Source: Hibiscus mutabilis
Taxonomy: Eukaryota > Streptophyta > Magnoliopsida > Malvales > Malvaceae
Assembly (NCBI GenBank): GCA_019671005.1
Contig: CM033711.1
Coordinates: 58,081,049-58,145,048, forward strand
Direction of reading: 5' to 3'
DNA: 64,000 nt
This document shows, piece by piece, positions 43,615 through 54,613 of the stretch. Each line of letters starts with the position of its first letter. Positions within the stretch are counted from its first letter, which is position 1. Position numbers and translations under genes: made by a program. The notes beneath the pieces were generated by a model. The model was not told the DNA's origin, did no database searches, and worked only from the letters and a program-made list of their open reading frames with translations.

Positions 43615-44350
43615 CTGTTTAAGAGGGCACAACTTTTACTTGATCACGAGTTATTTTCTTTAGTAGTCCTTTGCATTTTTTGTGTGTGCATTTTTGGTGC
43701 TTTAAACTGTTTGCATCATAACATAAGCCTTCTACCCGGGCTTTATCAAACTTAAGTGGAAGAAAATAGCTATGCCTTCGTGAGTAACCCTTTGCATGGG
43801 CTAGTGAAAGTCTTTCGGGGTCCAGAGTACTTATGCTTTCATGAGTAACTCTTCGCACGGGCATAATGGAAATGCATCCCCTTGAGCCATTTTCGATCTG
43901 TAAGCCTGTAATGGGCCAGGATCGAATGTCTTATCCACCTTTGAGTAGGGGATAGGGACGGTTCAAGAACATTTTCTAGATCCAAACATGTATGAATGAA
44001 TGTTTTAGAAAGCCCATCCTATTAAGCCTTATGAAGCTATATGTTTTACTTTCCGTTTTATTTATTGCTTTACTTTCTGTATCTTACCCTTGTTGTTTTA
44101 TCTCATTATTTATACATACTAACACTTTTTGAATTTCTTAGAGCATACATCACATTGCATCCAGTTGGTATTCCGAGATACCATTCAGTTAGAGATCATG
44201 AGTATTCGAGTCACATTATCCAGTTTTGGAGTCCTCAGCTCAAACACAGAGGTTCAAAGTGAGTCCACAGAGCTTCAACACCAACATAGAGATAGCGTGT
44301 AGAAAGAAACCATTGTAGACCTGCCAAAACAAGTACACATAGGATTGCCT
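43615..44350 (+). other. Leader of the Tat/Ogre element
   Basis: Non-coding apart from short frames. It contains two copies of a 31-bp word (TATGCYTTCRTGAGTAACYC and following) at 43771 and 43832. Confidence 0.65.
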
Positions 44351-45370
44351 CATAATCATTTCTCAAGATTGGTCACTGTATGGGAAAGCTTGGAAGCCCA
44401 AGAGCCGTGTTCACCAAAAGATATGAGGGTATAGCCCTTTTGCTCGGGGTGGAAATAGACGAGCTGATGTTGCTGGCAACCGTCGAGTTTTGGGATACGG
44501 CTTATCGTTGTTTCGTCATCTATCAAGAGGACATGACTCCCACCATTGAAGAATATATGGTCTTGTTGCGCCTGGATCTAGAGATACCTAATAAAATATA
44601 CTAGAATGAGAAAAACTCGGGGTATCAGAAGAAATTTTCCAAGCTTGCTGGTCTAAATGTTGAAGAAATAGATGCCTATGTTGCCGAAAAAAATAAAAGC
44701 CCTTGTTTCACATGGGAGTTCATCTACGCCCAGATCATGAAGGATGTAAAGCACGAAAGAGTCCTTGACTTGCTCGCCTTGTCTATTTATGGGTTAGTGA
44801 TATTTTCTACTGTTTTGGGGCACATTGAGATAACCTTGGTGGTCTCGCTAGCCTAGAAAAATGTGAATTTGGTCCCAGCTATTATGGTAGAAACCTTTAG
44901 GTCCCTGAATTTTTGAAGAACTCGAGGAAGAGGCGTTTCACTAGTTGCTCACAACTTCTCTACTTGTGGCTGCGAAGTCACTTTTGGGACAACAAGAAGA
45001 TAAGCAAACATCCCACATCCAAAGATTTGGTCCTAATCAAAAAGGTCACCAGAAAGCAGTGGCCGTGAAATGGGAAGCAAGAACAGTGGATAACATTCTT
45101 TAAAAACCTCACTGATGCTGGCATAACATGGAGAGACCCATGGATGTGCCCAGTGCCTATCTTGTACAAGTGCGAGAAGTTGGAGTGGGTTCCTTTCATA
45201 GGCCTATAGGGAGCTACCCGTTATTCCCCTTTGCTCGTATAGCGCCATTATAGTTCTCGACAATTCATTCTTTTTACCCACGGGTTACATGAGGAAGAAT
45301 TCTCCTACACAAAAGTTAATTCCACAAGACGAGTCACAGAGTTGGCTAAAGAGTGGAAGCAGACATTTTG
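44351..45370 (+). pseudogene. Gag N-terminal domain, DUF7745-like
   Basis: The reading FTKRYEGIALLLGVEIDELM, VEFWDTAYRCFVIYQEDMTPTIEEY, then LALSIYGLVIFSTVLGHIE, LLYLWLRSHFWDNKK and GATRYSPLLV matches the plant domain I know as DUF7745, found at the start of Tat/Ogre Gag. Stops lie at 44602, 44854, 44917, 45067, 45208 and 45370, and a frame change near 44940. Its role is taken to be structural, in the particle. Confidence 0.82.
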
Positions 45371-46400
45371 AATGGAAATAGCTCCATTTGCTGGTGTTGT
45401 GCCAGAATATGCCAGTTGGAGAAAGCAAAGGGTGGACAACATAGGTGTATCAGTTTCGACGAGTACATCGGATAATCCTCAGTCTGGCATCCTGCTAACT
45501 GAGCTAGAGATTTACAAACAAGACTTCGAGAAGGAAAAGGAAAAGCTATGGGACAGGGTGACTGAACTTGAAGACAAACTCCTCGCAGAGCAAGTCCAAA
45601 GAGAAGGCTACCAGAAGAAGGTGAAAACTCTGTTGTCAAACCAAGAACTCTACCTAAAAGATGTTCAGGAATTAACGTAAGAAAATAATCACTTGAAAGC
45701 TCGAGGGGCACGAGCAGGCAATTCCAAGACCTCAAAGGAAGAAAAGGCATAGTTGGAGGAAATAAAGAAAGAACTAAAAGAATGGTATCATGAAGCCCGA
45801 AAGTAGAAGGGAACAACATATCGACTCACTGAAAAAAAAACAACATTTGGAGGAGCGATATTCAGATGCTCGACGTAACCTCAGAAAGTACCGTGACCAG
45901 AATCAAGAGCTCCAAGAGAAGTTGAAGGAAGAAGAGGCCAAGGGAGCTGAAGCTAAGTTACTCCGTTTGGGTATCGAAGACTTGAAGAAATAGCTGCAGG
46001 CGCATAAAGACCATATCCATACTCTCATTGACGATTAAAACTATGAGAAGATTCAGTGGGATAAAACTAGGCGACCTTAGGACATCGGATTCTTAGGTCG
46101 GCATTTTTATATCGATCATCTGAAATGTGAAATCTGGAAAGTAGTCTTCAAGGCTCGAGAAATGAGGAATCGCGTTAGGGCTCTAAGATCGAGATTTCTC
46201 CCAACAGGAGAGGATGGACAACACCTGTTGGATTTCCTGGATGAGGCATTTGAGCAGTATCAGTAAATCAGTCTTTTCTTTGGTAGGGTTCATAAGGAAA
46301 CAACACTGAGAGGAGAAGTTGAGCCACCAGCGTCAAAATGGCTGAGGCCAAGGAAGGAATGATTAAAGAAGTTGGCCACAAAATGAGAAGTGGGAGATGT
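45371..46400 (+). pseudogene. Gag coiled-coil region
   Basis: 45372-45680 (102 residues) and 45790-45993 (67 residues) are charged heptad-rich segments (EKEKLWDRVTELEDKLLAEQ; HLEERYSDARRNLRKYRDQ), predicted long coiled coils. A third piece at 46110-46265 reads KAREMRNRVRALRSRFLP and LLDFLDEAFEQY. They are parts of one chain broken by stops at 45678, 45750, 45805 and 45991. Confidence 0.8.
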
Positions 46401-46511
46401 TATGTACCACCTACTGGAGAGGACTGAGACGCGGTTCAAAAGAAGAACTCTCTAGACAAAGAGTCGGGGAAGGATTTCTACGAAGAACGCCCGATATAAT
46501 TACTCGAGCCT

Positions 46512-47760
46512 GTGAAAGAATCTGAGGCTCAGGAATTCCTAAAGATGAATACAGTTGTGGTGGAACAACTGCATAAGCTCCCGATGCGCATATCTATGTT
46601 ATCACTATTGCTGAGTTTAGAGGGGCACCGTGATGCATTACTCAAGGTTCTCAACAAAACCTTTGTGCCAAAGGAAATAACCACTGACAATTTGGATAGG
46701 TTGGTCGGAAAAATTGCTATTGATAGCTTCATTTCTTTTAATGATGAGGAGATTCTAGAGGGAGGAAGGGGCACATATAAAGCACTCCATATCACCACTC
46801 GTTGCAAATGACATATGCTCCCAGGAGTCCTTATAGACAATGGCTCGGCCTTAAATGTTTTACCTACGACCACGTTGAAGAAGTTGCCAATAGACGAGTC
46901 CTACGTAAAGGTTTACCAGAATACAATTCCAGCTTTTGACAGAACACAAAGAGGTGCTAGGAAAGATAGATGTTTCCCTACAAATTGGACCCTCCAACTT
47001 CGAGGTTGATTTAGTGGTAATAGATATTCGACCTACCTACGGTTGCATTCTAGAGCGTTCGTTGATTCATACCGCTGGTGTAGTTCCATCTACACTGCAC
47101 CAAAAGTTAAAATTCATGGTCGATGGACAGCTAATAACTATTGGTGCATAAGAGGACATTATCGTCTCAGTAACAACTGATGCTCCTTATATTGAAATCG
47201 ATGCGGGGGCATTAGAATGCTCTTTTAGGTCATTAGAGTTAGTAAGCGCAACCTTTATTACTGAAGGGAATGAGATTCGAAGGCCAGGTTTGTCCAAATG
47301 CGTGAACATACAAGTGAGAGAAACTTTGGGTAAGGGTGCTGAAGCAAGAAATAGATTTGGGAAGCATCACCAGGGTAGGCTGTACCCTATAACAATTGCT
47401 GAAAAGAAGGACAAATTCAGGTTAGGATTTAAGCCCAGCGTGGCCCAAAGAAGAGCTGCCATAATAAAGAACTAAGAAAGAAGGAAACCAGACTCAAAGG
47501 GGAGGATGTTGCATGGGATGTGATCCGAAGATATTTCTACCCCTTAATTTCACCTTTACCTCAGGAGGATTTGTGAACCCCGGCTTGACCCAAGATGAGA
47601 AGGAGGATGAAGAAATTGCAGAGATGTTTGGCAAGTTGAGCATTAATGCGGTACTGGAAGAACAAGAAGAAGGTGGATATCTGCCAATGATTCGCCCATG
47701 TGATGAGCTTAATAATTGGAATGCAGAAGAACTTCCTGTAGTTTTTAAATCTCTTTCAGA
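46512..47760 (+). pseudogene. Aspartic protease and gag-pro tail
   Basis: 46512-46811 gives the pre-protease helix region (LPMRISMLSLLLSLEGHRDALLKVL). After a stop the active site reads VLIDNGSALNVLP at about 46822-46860; D-N-G-S is normal in this clade. A frameshift near 46940 leads to SLIHTAGVVPSTLHQKLKF. The tail 47170-47475 ends at a stop, and 47513-47760 carries IRPCDELNNWNAEELPVVF just before the predicted splice donor. Confidence 0.87.
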
Positions 47761-47999
47761 GTAATTTTTCAAAACTAGCCCTATGTTTTAGCCCGAAAAC
47801 AGTAAGGGATCACTTATGTAAGGGCATACGCTAAAACCATTATGGTTCCCATTCAATAAAGTGCATTTTCTTTCAATGAACCTTGTGTGACAAACATTTA
47901 AGTATCTAACACAAACCAAAACGCAACAAAATAAAAAGAACATTTCATTCCTTTTTCTTTTGCCCAACGTCGATATATTCCTATTTATCTTCTTTACAG
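47761..47999 (+). other. Predicted intron between protease and RT
   Basis: GTAATT at 47761 overlaps the TAA stop of gag-pro, and TTATCTTCTTTACAG ends at 47999. Removing the 239 bp fuses the two frames in phase and eliminates the stop. Ogre-family elements are known to carry an intron at this place. Host element H gives the same result independently. Confidence 0.7.
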
Positions 48000-48990
48000 G
48001 TTGCCAAATATCAATGACATAAGTGATATTGAGTCTGAATCGCAAGTTAATTTCGAGCAGCCCATATGCCTGGAAGATGTAATCCGACTAATGAAGAGTG
48101 AGGAAAAATAGATTGTTCCCTTCAAAGAGTAGCTAAAAATTGTGAACCTCGGGACTGAAGAAGAAAAGGGCAAAGTGAAGATTGGCATTACAATCGCTGC
48201 ACTGGCGCGAAAGAGCTTAGTCAAACTCTTGCACAGTTATAAAGATGTGTTTGCCTGGTCATAACAAGATATGTCAAGTCTAGATATAGGCATTATGGTT
48301 CATCGTTTGCCCATAAGGCCAGAGTGTCGACCTATGCAACAAAAGTTGCGAAGAATGAAGGTTGATATGCTCTTAAAGATAAAAGATGAAGTGAAAAAGC
48401 AATATGACGCAGGTTTCCTACAAGAAGCTTGATATCCAGAATGGGTGGCTAACATTGTACCAGTCCAAAAGAAGGATGGAAAGGTTCGTATGTGTGTTGA
48501 CTATAGAGACCTTAACCGTGCAAGCCCGAAGGATAATTTCCCACTTCTACACATTGATACTTTAGTTGACAATACCGCTGGGCATTTGTTGTTTTCATTT
48601 ATGAATGGTTTTTTTGGCTATAATCAAATCAAGATGTGCCCTGCAGACATGGAGAAAACCACATTTGTAACACAGTAGGGCACCTTCTGCTACAAGGTAA
48701 TGCCATTCGGATTAAATAATGCTGGGGCAACTTATCAGAGAACTATGGTGAATTTGTTCCATGATATGATCCATCAAAAAATGAGGTATATGTGGATGAC
48801 ATAATTTCCAAATCCCGAACAGAGGAGGAACACATCATGAATTTAGAAAAGCTTTTCAAAAGATTGAGAAGGTTTCAATTGAAGCTTAATCCCGCCAAAT
48901 ACACTTTCGGGGTAACTTCAAGAAAACTCTTAGGCTTTATAGTGAGCGAAAAAAGGGATAGAGGTAGACCCTGACAAAGTGAAAGCAATA
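48000..48990 (+). pseudogene. Reverse transcriptase of the Tat/Ogre element
   Basis: After the acceptor the protein reads LPNINDISDIES and VNFEQP, then LRRMKVDMLLKIKDEVKKQYDAGF, MCVDYRDLNRASPKDNFPL, FFGYNQIKM, MPFGLNNAGATYQ and an intact YVDD at about 48790-48800, then LNPAKYTFGVTSRKLLGF. Stops at 48111, 48132, 48264, 48432 and 48678 and a frame change just before YVDD make it inactive. Confidence 0.92.
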
Positions 48991-50090
48991 CAATAGCTTC
49001 CACCTCCGCAAACGCAAAAAGAGGTCTAGGGTTTCCTAGGCAGGCTCAATTATATTGCTAGATTCATCTCCTAACTGACAGAAAAATACAGCTTGGTGTT
49101 CAGACTACTCAGGAAGGAAAATCCTGGAGAGTGGAATGAAGAATGCCAAATAAACTTTGAGCAAATTAAAAAGAAGTTGAGAAATCCACCGGTGTTAGTA
49201 CCACTAGTCCTAGGAAGACCTTTAATCCTATATTTGACCATATAAGAGAATTCATTGGGATATGTGTTAGGGCAACATGACGAGACGGGTTGAAAAGAAA
49301 GGGAAAGCTATTACTTGAGCAAGAAATTCACAGATTGTGAATCGAGGTATCTTCAGATCGAAAAGATGTGTTGCACTTTAGTTTGGGCATCAAAAAGGCT
49401 CAGTCAGTACCTTTTATACATACCACGTGGTTGATATCTAAGCTCGATATGTTAAATTTTTTTATAGAAGCACCGGCTTTATCAGGAAGGGCAGCTCGCT
49501 GGCAAATGCTGCTAACAAAATTTGACATCCAATATGTTAGCCAAAAGGCGGTAAAATGAAGTGCCATAGCAGACTTTTTAACAAACCGCACTTCTGATGA
49601 TTATGAATCTTTAGAGTTTGACTTCCTTTATGAACATTTGATGTGTGTTATAGTTGAAGATAACCCATGGATTCTTTATTTTGATGGAGCTTTTAATACC
49701 CTAGGCCACGGTATTGGGGCAATACTGGTTTCTCCAAAGGCGATTATTACCCATGCATAAGTCGTCTGAAGTTTTTCTGCACCAATAATATGGCAGATTA
49801 CGAGGCTTACGATATGGGATTACGAGTGGCCATTGAGAAAAAGGTTAGGGCCCTAAAAGTTTATGGAGACTTAGCTCTGGTCATCTATCAAATTTGCCAA
49901 GAATAGGAGATGAAAGATTCAAAATTAATTGAGTATCAAAAGCTAGTCCTCGAATTGATCAAAGAATTTAAGGAATTGCCTTCAACTACCTCTCGAGGGA
50001 AGAAAACCAAATGGTAGATGCTTTGGCCACATTATTAGTAGCCTTTAAAGCAAGTGAAGATGCGAAAATGATGTCTGTACAAATTTAGGT
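48991..50090 (+). pseudogene. RNase H and additional RNase H
   Basis: First RNase H: GFLGRLNYIARFIS, LGYVLGQHDETG, YYLSKKFTDCESRYLQIEKMCC (about 49030-49400). Then the linker TTWLISKLDMLNFF and YVSQKAVK, and the second, archaeal-like RNase H: LYFDGAFNTLGHGIGAILVSP at about 49676-49740. The region to 50060 reads NQMVDALATLLVAFK with stops and frame changes between. Dual RNase H is a hallmark of the Tat clade. Confidence 0.9.
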
Positions 50091-51001
50091 TTCAGAATTT
50101 CCTGCGCATTGTTATAATGTGATGACTTCACCGTAGCCCTTCTCGAGATGGGACATAAATGTGATGGGACAGATTTATCCTAAAGCTTCCAACGGAAATA
50201 GATTTATCTTGGTGACAATTTATTATTTCACCAAATGGGTCGAAGCGACATCTTATGCAAATGTCACTAGATCGACAGTATGCAAGTTCCTCGAGAAAGA
50301 TATTATTTGTCATTACGAGCTACCTGAAAGCATTATGACTGACAATGCATCAAATTTGAACAACAAAATGATAGCTGCAGTCTCTGAGCAATTTCAAATC
50401 AAGCATCACAATTCGGTAACCTATCGCCCAAAGATGAATGGGGCAGTATAGGCTGCCAACAAGAATATCAAGAAAATAATCTCCAAAATGATGGACACTT
50501 ACAAGGACTAGCATAAAAAGTTACCATTCGCCCTATATGCGTATCGAACGGCCGTGCGAACATCTACTGGGGCAACATTGTTTTCTTTGGTCTATGGCAT
50601 AGAGGTTGTATTGCTAATTGAAGTTGAGATTTCGTCACTTCGTCTCCTAATAGAAGCAAAATTGGATGAAGCTGAGTGGGTCCATGCACGTTATGATCAG
50701 TTGAACTTAATCGAGGAAAAAAAGATTAAAAGCAATTTGCTTTGGCAAGATGTACCAGAAGAGGATGATACGAGCTTATAACAAGAAAGTTCACCCAAGA
50801 GAATTTCAAGAGGGGGACCTGGTTCTAAAAATGAAGCTTCCAATTCAAAGGGATTCTCGTGGAAAGTGGACACCTAATTGGGAAGGACCCTATGTGGTGA
50901 CTAAAGCATTCTCCGGAGGGGCTTTAAATTTTGTTGAGATGGATGGGGATGAACTGGAAAACCTTGTGAACTCAGATTTAGTTAAACGCTATTACGCGTA
51001 A
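50091..51001 (+). pseudogene. Integrase lacking its zinc finger
   Basis: Directly after the second RNase H tail (FPAHCYN) comes MTSP and FSRWDINVMGQI, the start of the core. The HHCC zinc finger that should precede it is missing. The first catalytic Asp is Asn (DINVMG), the second is kept (IMTDNASN), and the Glu codon is a TAG stop (NGAV-stop-AANK, about 50449). The C-terminal part 50750-51001 (YNKKVHPREFQEGDLVLK, GPYVV) is open to a natural stop. Confidence 0.9.
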
Positions 51002-52132
51002 AAAAAACGAAAGTGAAAACTCGTAAAAAGGGGCTTTCGGTCCAAAAAAAGAAGAGACAAATGAGAGTCCAAGATGAAAACCCAAAAAGGGTGGCTTGAG
51101 ACCAGGATGGATTCAACTTGAAAACCCGTAAAGGGCGGCTTAAATATTTAAAGCAGAAATGTCTACTTGGTGGTTTGTTCAACATTCTCAGGACCTTTGG
51201 AGCATTCTTAGCAGTGGCTGCACCCGAAAGAACTACGGAGGGATTGACTCGTAACACTTTGGTCTTTGATATTTGGACACCTTGTCCTACCTTTTTGTGA
51301 TCACTTCCTTCTTTCCCATAATAAATGAACTTTTTCTCCCAGAACTTCCCTTTTGTACCCCTTCTTGCACATTGAAATGGGAACCAATGGATTTGCATTC
51401 ATACAACATAACAGTTTTTTTAACATTACTCTGAACGTGACTTAAGAAAAATGGGAATTACAATGCATTTAATTATTCTGACTCTGATCACATCATTTTC
51501 ATAAGCATCAAATTTCATGCAGATTGAGGTAGGGTCTTATAAACATTAAATAACATTCCAAGACTTTCAAGGTGGAAATAAGCTTTGCTACAAAGATTCC
51601 CATATAAGAGGTTTGAAGGTGATCATAAGAAGCTTTGAAGAGCCAGAAGACTGCCCAACTTATTTGGAGTACAATATTACTGGATTGAGTGAACAAATAT
51701 GCAAGGATCAAATATGAAGCATGTGACTTAGTTGAAGATTAGTCATTACCGCTTTGGAATGACATAACCGTTATTCTATTTGTTTCCGCCACTCTGGAGA
51801 AATGGGTCCTTTGAAGTCATTGCTGCTTCGAGATGACACACCAGTTATTCAATTTGATTCTGCCGCTCCAGAGAAATAGGTCCTTTGAAGTCATTGCCGC
51901 TTCGGAATGATAAATCAGCTCTTTGATTTGTTTCAGCCATTTCGAAGAAACAGGTTCTTCCGTCTATTCACTGCCGCTTCGGAGGAATAGGTCAATTGTA
52001 GAGTCATCGATGATCAGTTTGTTTTTACTGCTCTAGAAAGACAAGCTGAGTTCATCCATTTGGCCGGATAAAATTAGTGCCTTTTGTTCTTTGCCCTATT
52101 CCCGTTTACTGGAATAAGCAAAGAAGGGCAGC
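51002..52132 (+). other. 3' UTR with two repeat types, hairpin and polypurine tract
   Basis: Three GAAAACYC-type words followed by AAAGGG occur at 51014, 51075 and 51120. Four tandem units of about 74 bp occupy 51742-52050. A stem-loop (52097-52102 with 52111-52116) precedes AGCAAAGAAGGGCAGC, which abuts the 3' LTR. Confidence 0.8.
51742..52050. repeat. Tandem repeat, about four 74-bp units
   Basis: GTCATTACCGCTT-like unit starts are at 51742, 51816, 51890 and about 51963; each carries GGAGAAAT(G/A)GGTCCTTTGAA or a variant. Confidence 0.82.
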
Positions 52133-54314
52133 TGTAGTCATATATTTTATTCGGCCCATATACATACATATCCAAAAACAAAATAAAAAATGATATATGA
52201 TAATTCATTTGGTCTTTGTATATATTAGAGTCCAAAAATAAAACCCAATGATACATGGTCCATGTTACAAAAAAGAGCCCATCTATAAGCCCAATTCGGC
52301 TAACAAAACAAGAAACCCTGAGGGATTATTCCCTTATCATGCCATCAATCCTTTAGTTCGATCCAACAGTCCCGATTAAAACCTTAAAAACCCTAGCCTT
52401 CAAGCCCTTGTGCTGTGCACCCTTTAGCCATTTGATCCAGGGGAGATCAATGGCCCAGATTAACATGAACGGGTTCCACACGGATAACCAATCGCACGTG
52501 GCCTTCACGCGCCCGACACCTCAGCACCCTTGGCCGTTCATCTTCCCCGACCATACCCCGATCGATGCCACCAGTATTCGTCTGTCGCCATCTCCACTGT
52601 GTTCAATCGATCGTGACATGCAAGTAGAAGAAAAGGGATTAAGGTTCAAATCAAAATGGAAAAGGAAACATTTAAATTTGAATCAAACAATTAAGGGAAG
52701 TTTTTAGCTCATATCAGATTCAAAACAAGCAAGAAAGGCAAAGAACTAGCCGGCATGAAAATCAAGCCAAATCAGAGCAGAATCGGAAAGAAAATCCTTT
52801 AGATTTTAGGGCTTTAACCATTTGTAATCTCGAGAATTTTATTCCCATTTTGTTCATACTCTGTAATGGCTATAAAAGCCATTGATTCATTCGATGTAAA
52901 CACACAATTTTTTAGAAGCAATACACCAGCAAATTTTAGTCAAAATTCTAGAGGTATTATACCTATTCTTTTATATTTTGCTGCTTTTATTCGAACCAAC
53001 AGAAGAGAAGGGGGCGCGGGTCATTGCCTTTCGGAGAAGGAGGAGCCACCTTCGGAGGACTGAGCAGACGACACCATCAGAAATGCGAGACAAAACGGAG
53101 ATGAAACGCCATCGAAAAACCACCACCGGTTGAAAGCCACGGCAGCCGAAGCTGGATTCACGCGGCAGAGCATAGCCGAATGCTGGGCTTGATGGTGGTG
53201 TTCTTCGTCCCACACTTGAGTCCCCTTTGAACATTTCAGAGAATTTAAGGGGGTTTAGTTTGATCCAATCCACCGGGAGAAGAAAAAACGAAATGTGTTG
53301 TTAAAATTTGTGTTATATACTCGACCTGCGGAGCGACCCGGATCCGACCCACTTGGAGATGCGACCCGCGCCCTTCTTCTGCCGAGTTCATACATCTGCC
53401 CCACTATTTTCAATTTTCTCACTTTAGTCCTTTTTCTATTCAATTTCAGTTCTTTAATTTCGTACTACATTCAATTTAACGCTTTATTTTCTTTAAAATT
53501 TTGTTTAATTTGTTTGACAAACACCTATAAAAAATGTAGGATATAGAGACTATATACACTCTTTAATAATCTGATTTCTGGTAATTTAAAATTTGTTCCC
53601 CCTTTAAAATATATACTTTAGGCTTAGTAATTTAGATATATATAAAGATATAGAGTAACCTTAATTTCATTGTAAGTTTTAAAAAATGTATAGTAGCAAA
53701 TTCCCTAAGTTTAGGATCTTTTCTTACATAACTCATTTTTTTAACTAATTCGGTAATTCCCACTAGGCCATTAAATATACTTTAAATTAAAATTTATCAA
53801 GTAGATCCTTTTAGGATTAGCCACTTTAATCAATTAATAATTGGCATTCTAGGGATAGAAACAAAATAAAAAATAAAATATCATTTATAAAAGATTTTTT
53901 TTCTTGCACCATGAAAATGAGATGTACATTCAATTAAGGTTAAGTCAGTCTTCCCCTAGCTGTTGTGGGAACGGTCAAGACTCCTATGCGAAAGTGCATT
54001 ATTGAATTTTAAGAATTAATACCTTAATCCCTTTGCGTCTAAATTGATTCGGATTTTCTAATCCGTGAGCGAGTTTGAGCCAATTCTAGAACTTTGTGGA
54101 TTTTTGTATTAACCTTTGCTTGCACGCATTCGTGTTACAAGGAAAATATTAGTGGTCAAGTAAGTTTTGGTCTCCTAGCATGATGGGGGTGTTAATCCTT
54201 CCCCACACGTAACCGCGCCCCTGAACCTTTGAGATTTCGTAATCTCAGGTTTGTTTTTAGGTTTCTGGTCCACCTAATATAATAGAAGAGACCGGTGGTG
54301 ACTCCGTTGTTACA
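52133..54314 (+). repeat. 3' LTR of the Tat/Ogre element
   Basis: TGTAGTCAT to GTTACA, colinear with 41433-43593 with small indels. It is followed by AAATG. Confidence 0.92.
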
Positions 54315-54613
54315 AAATGAAATAATAGATAATACATGTGATAAAAGAATACAACAAATATGATGTTTGCCATTTGAGAAAAAGTGGAAAGCATCATTTT
54401 CATTGAATTGAAAAACTAGCAAGTTGATATAGAAGCCTTTTACAAAAGATCCCTATTGCTCGCGGGCAAAAGCGAATAGGGTTGGTTCTGAGCATTACTC
54501 TGATTCAAACTAAAAACAACAGGTAAGTCCACACTAGTCCAATTGTTGAGCGTCTCCTTCAGGAAGCAAGGGCGGATTCCGGCCAAGAACTTGTCACTTT
54601 TTCCATCTTCAGT
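54315..54613 (-). pseudogene. Host element H, fragment 1: gag-pro tail and intron start
   Basis: From 54613 leftward the minus strand reads FLAGIRPCFLKETLNNWTSVDLPVVF, the same gag-pro tail as IRPCDELNNW..ELPVVF in the younger Tat/Ogre element. It stops at TAA (54442-54440), which overlaps a GTAAAA splice-donor candidate. 54437-54315 is intron, into which the 41433-54314 element inserted. Its right end is cut by the next insertion and should resume beyond the window. Confidence 0.85.

Larger units (their letters stand above)
41433..54314 (+). mobile_element. Tat/Ogre-type gypsy element, near full length, decayed
   Basis: LTRs of 2161 bp (41433-43593) and 2182 bp (52133-54314) flank a 8.5-kb interior with a Tat/Ogre primer site and purine tract. 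Flanks are GAATG and AAATG, one mismatch. Domain order is a large Gag with DUF7745-like N-terminus, protease, predicted intron, RT, RNase H, second RNase H, integrase. Many stops and an integrase deletion inactivate it. It lies inside the predicted intron of host element H and is a cousin of H: their RT proteins are alike. Confidence 0.94.
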
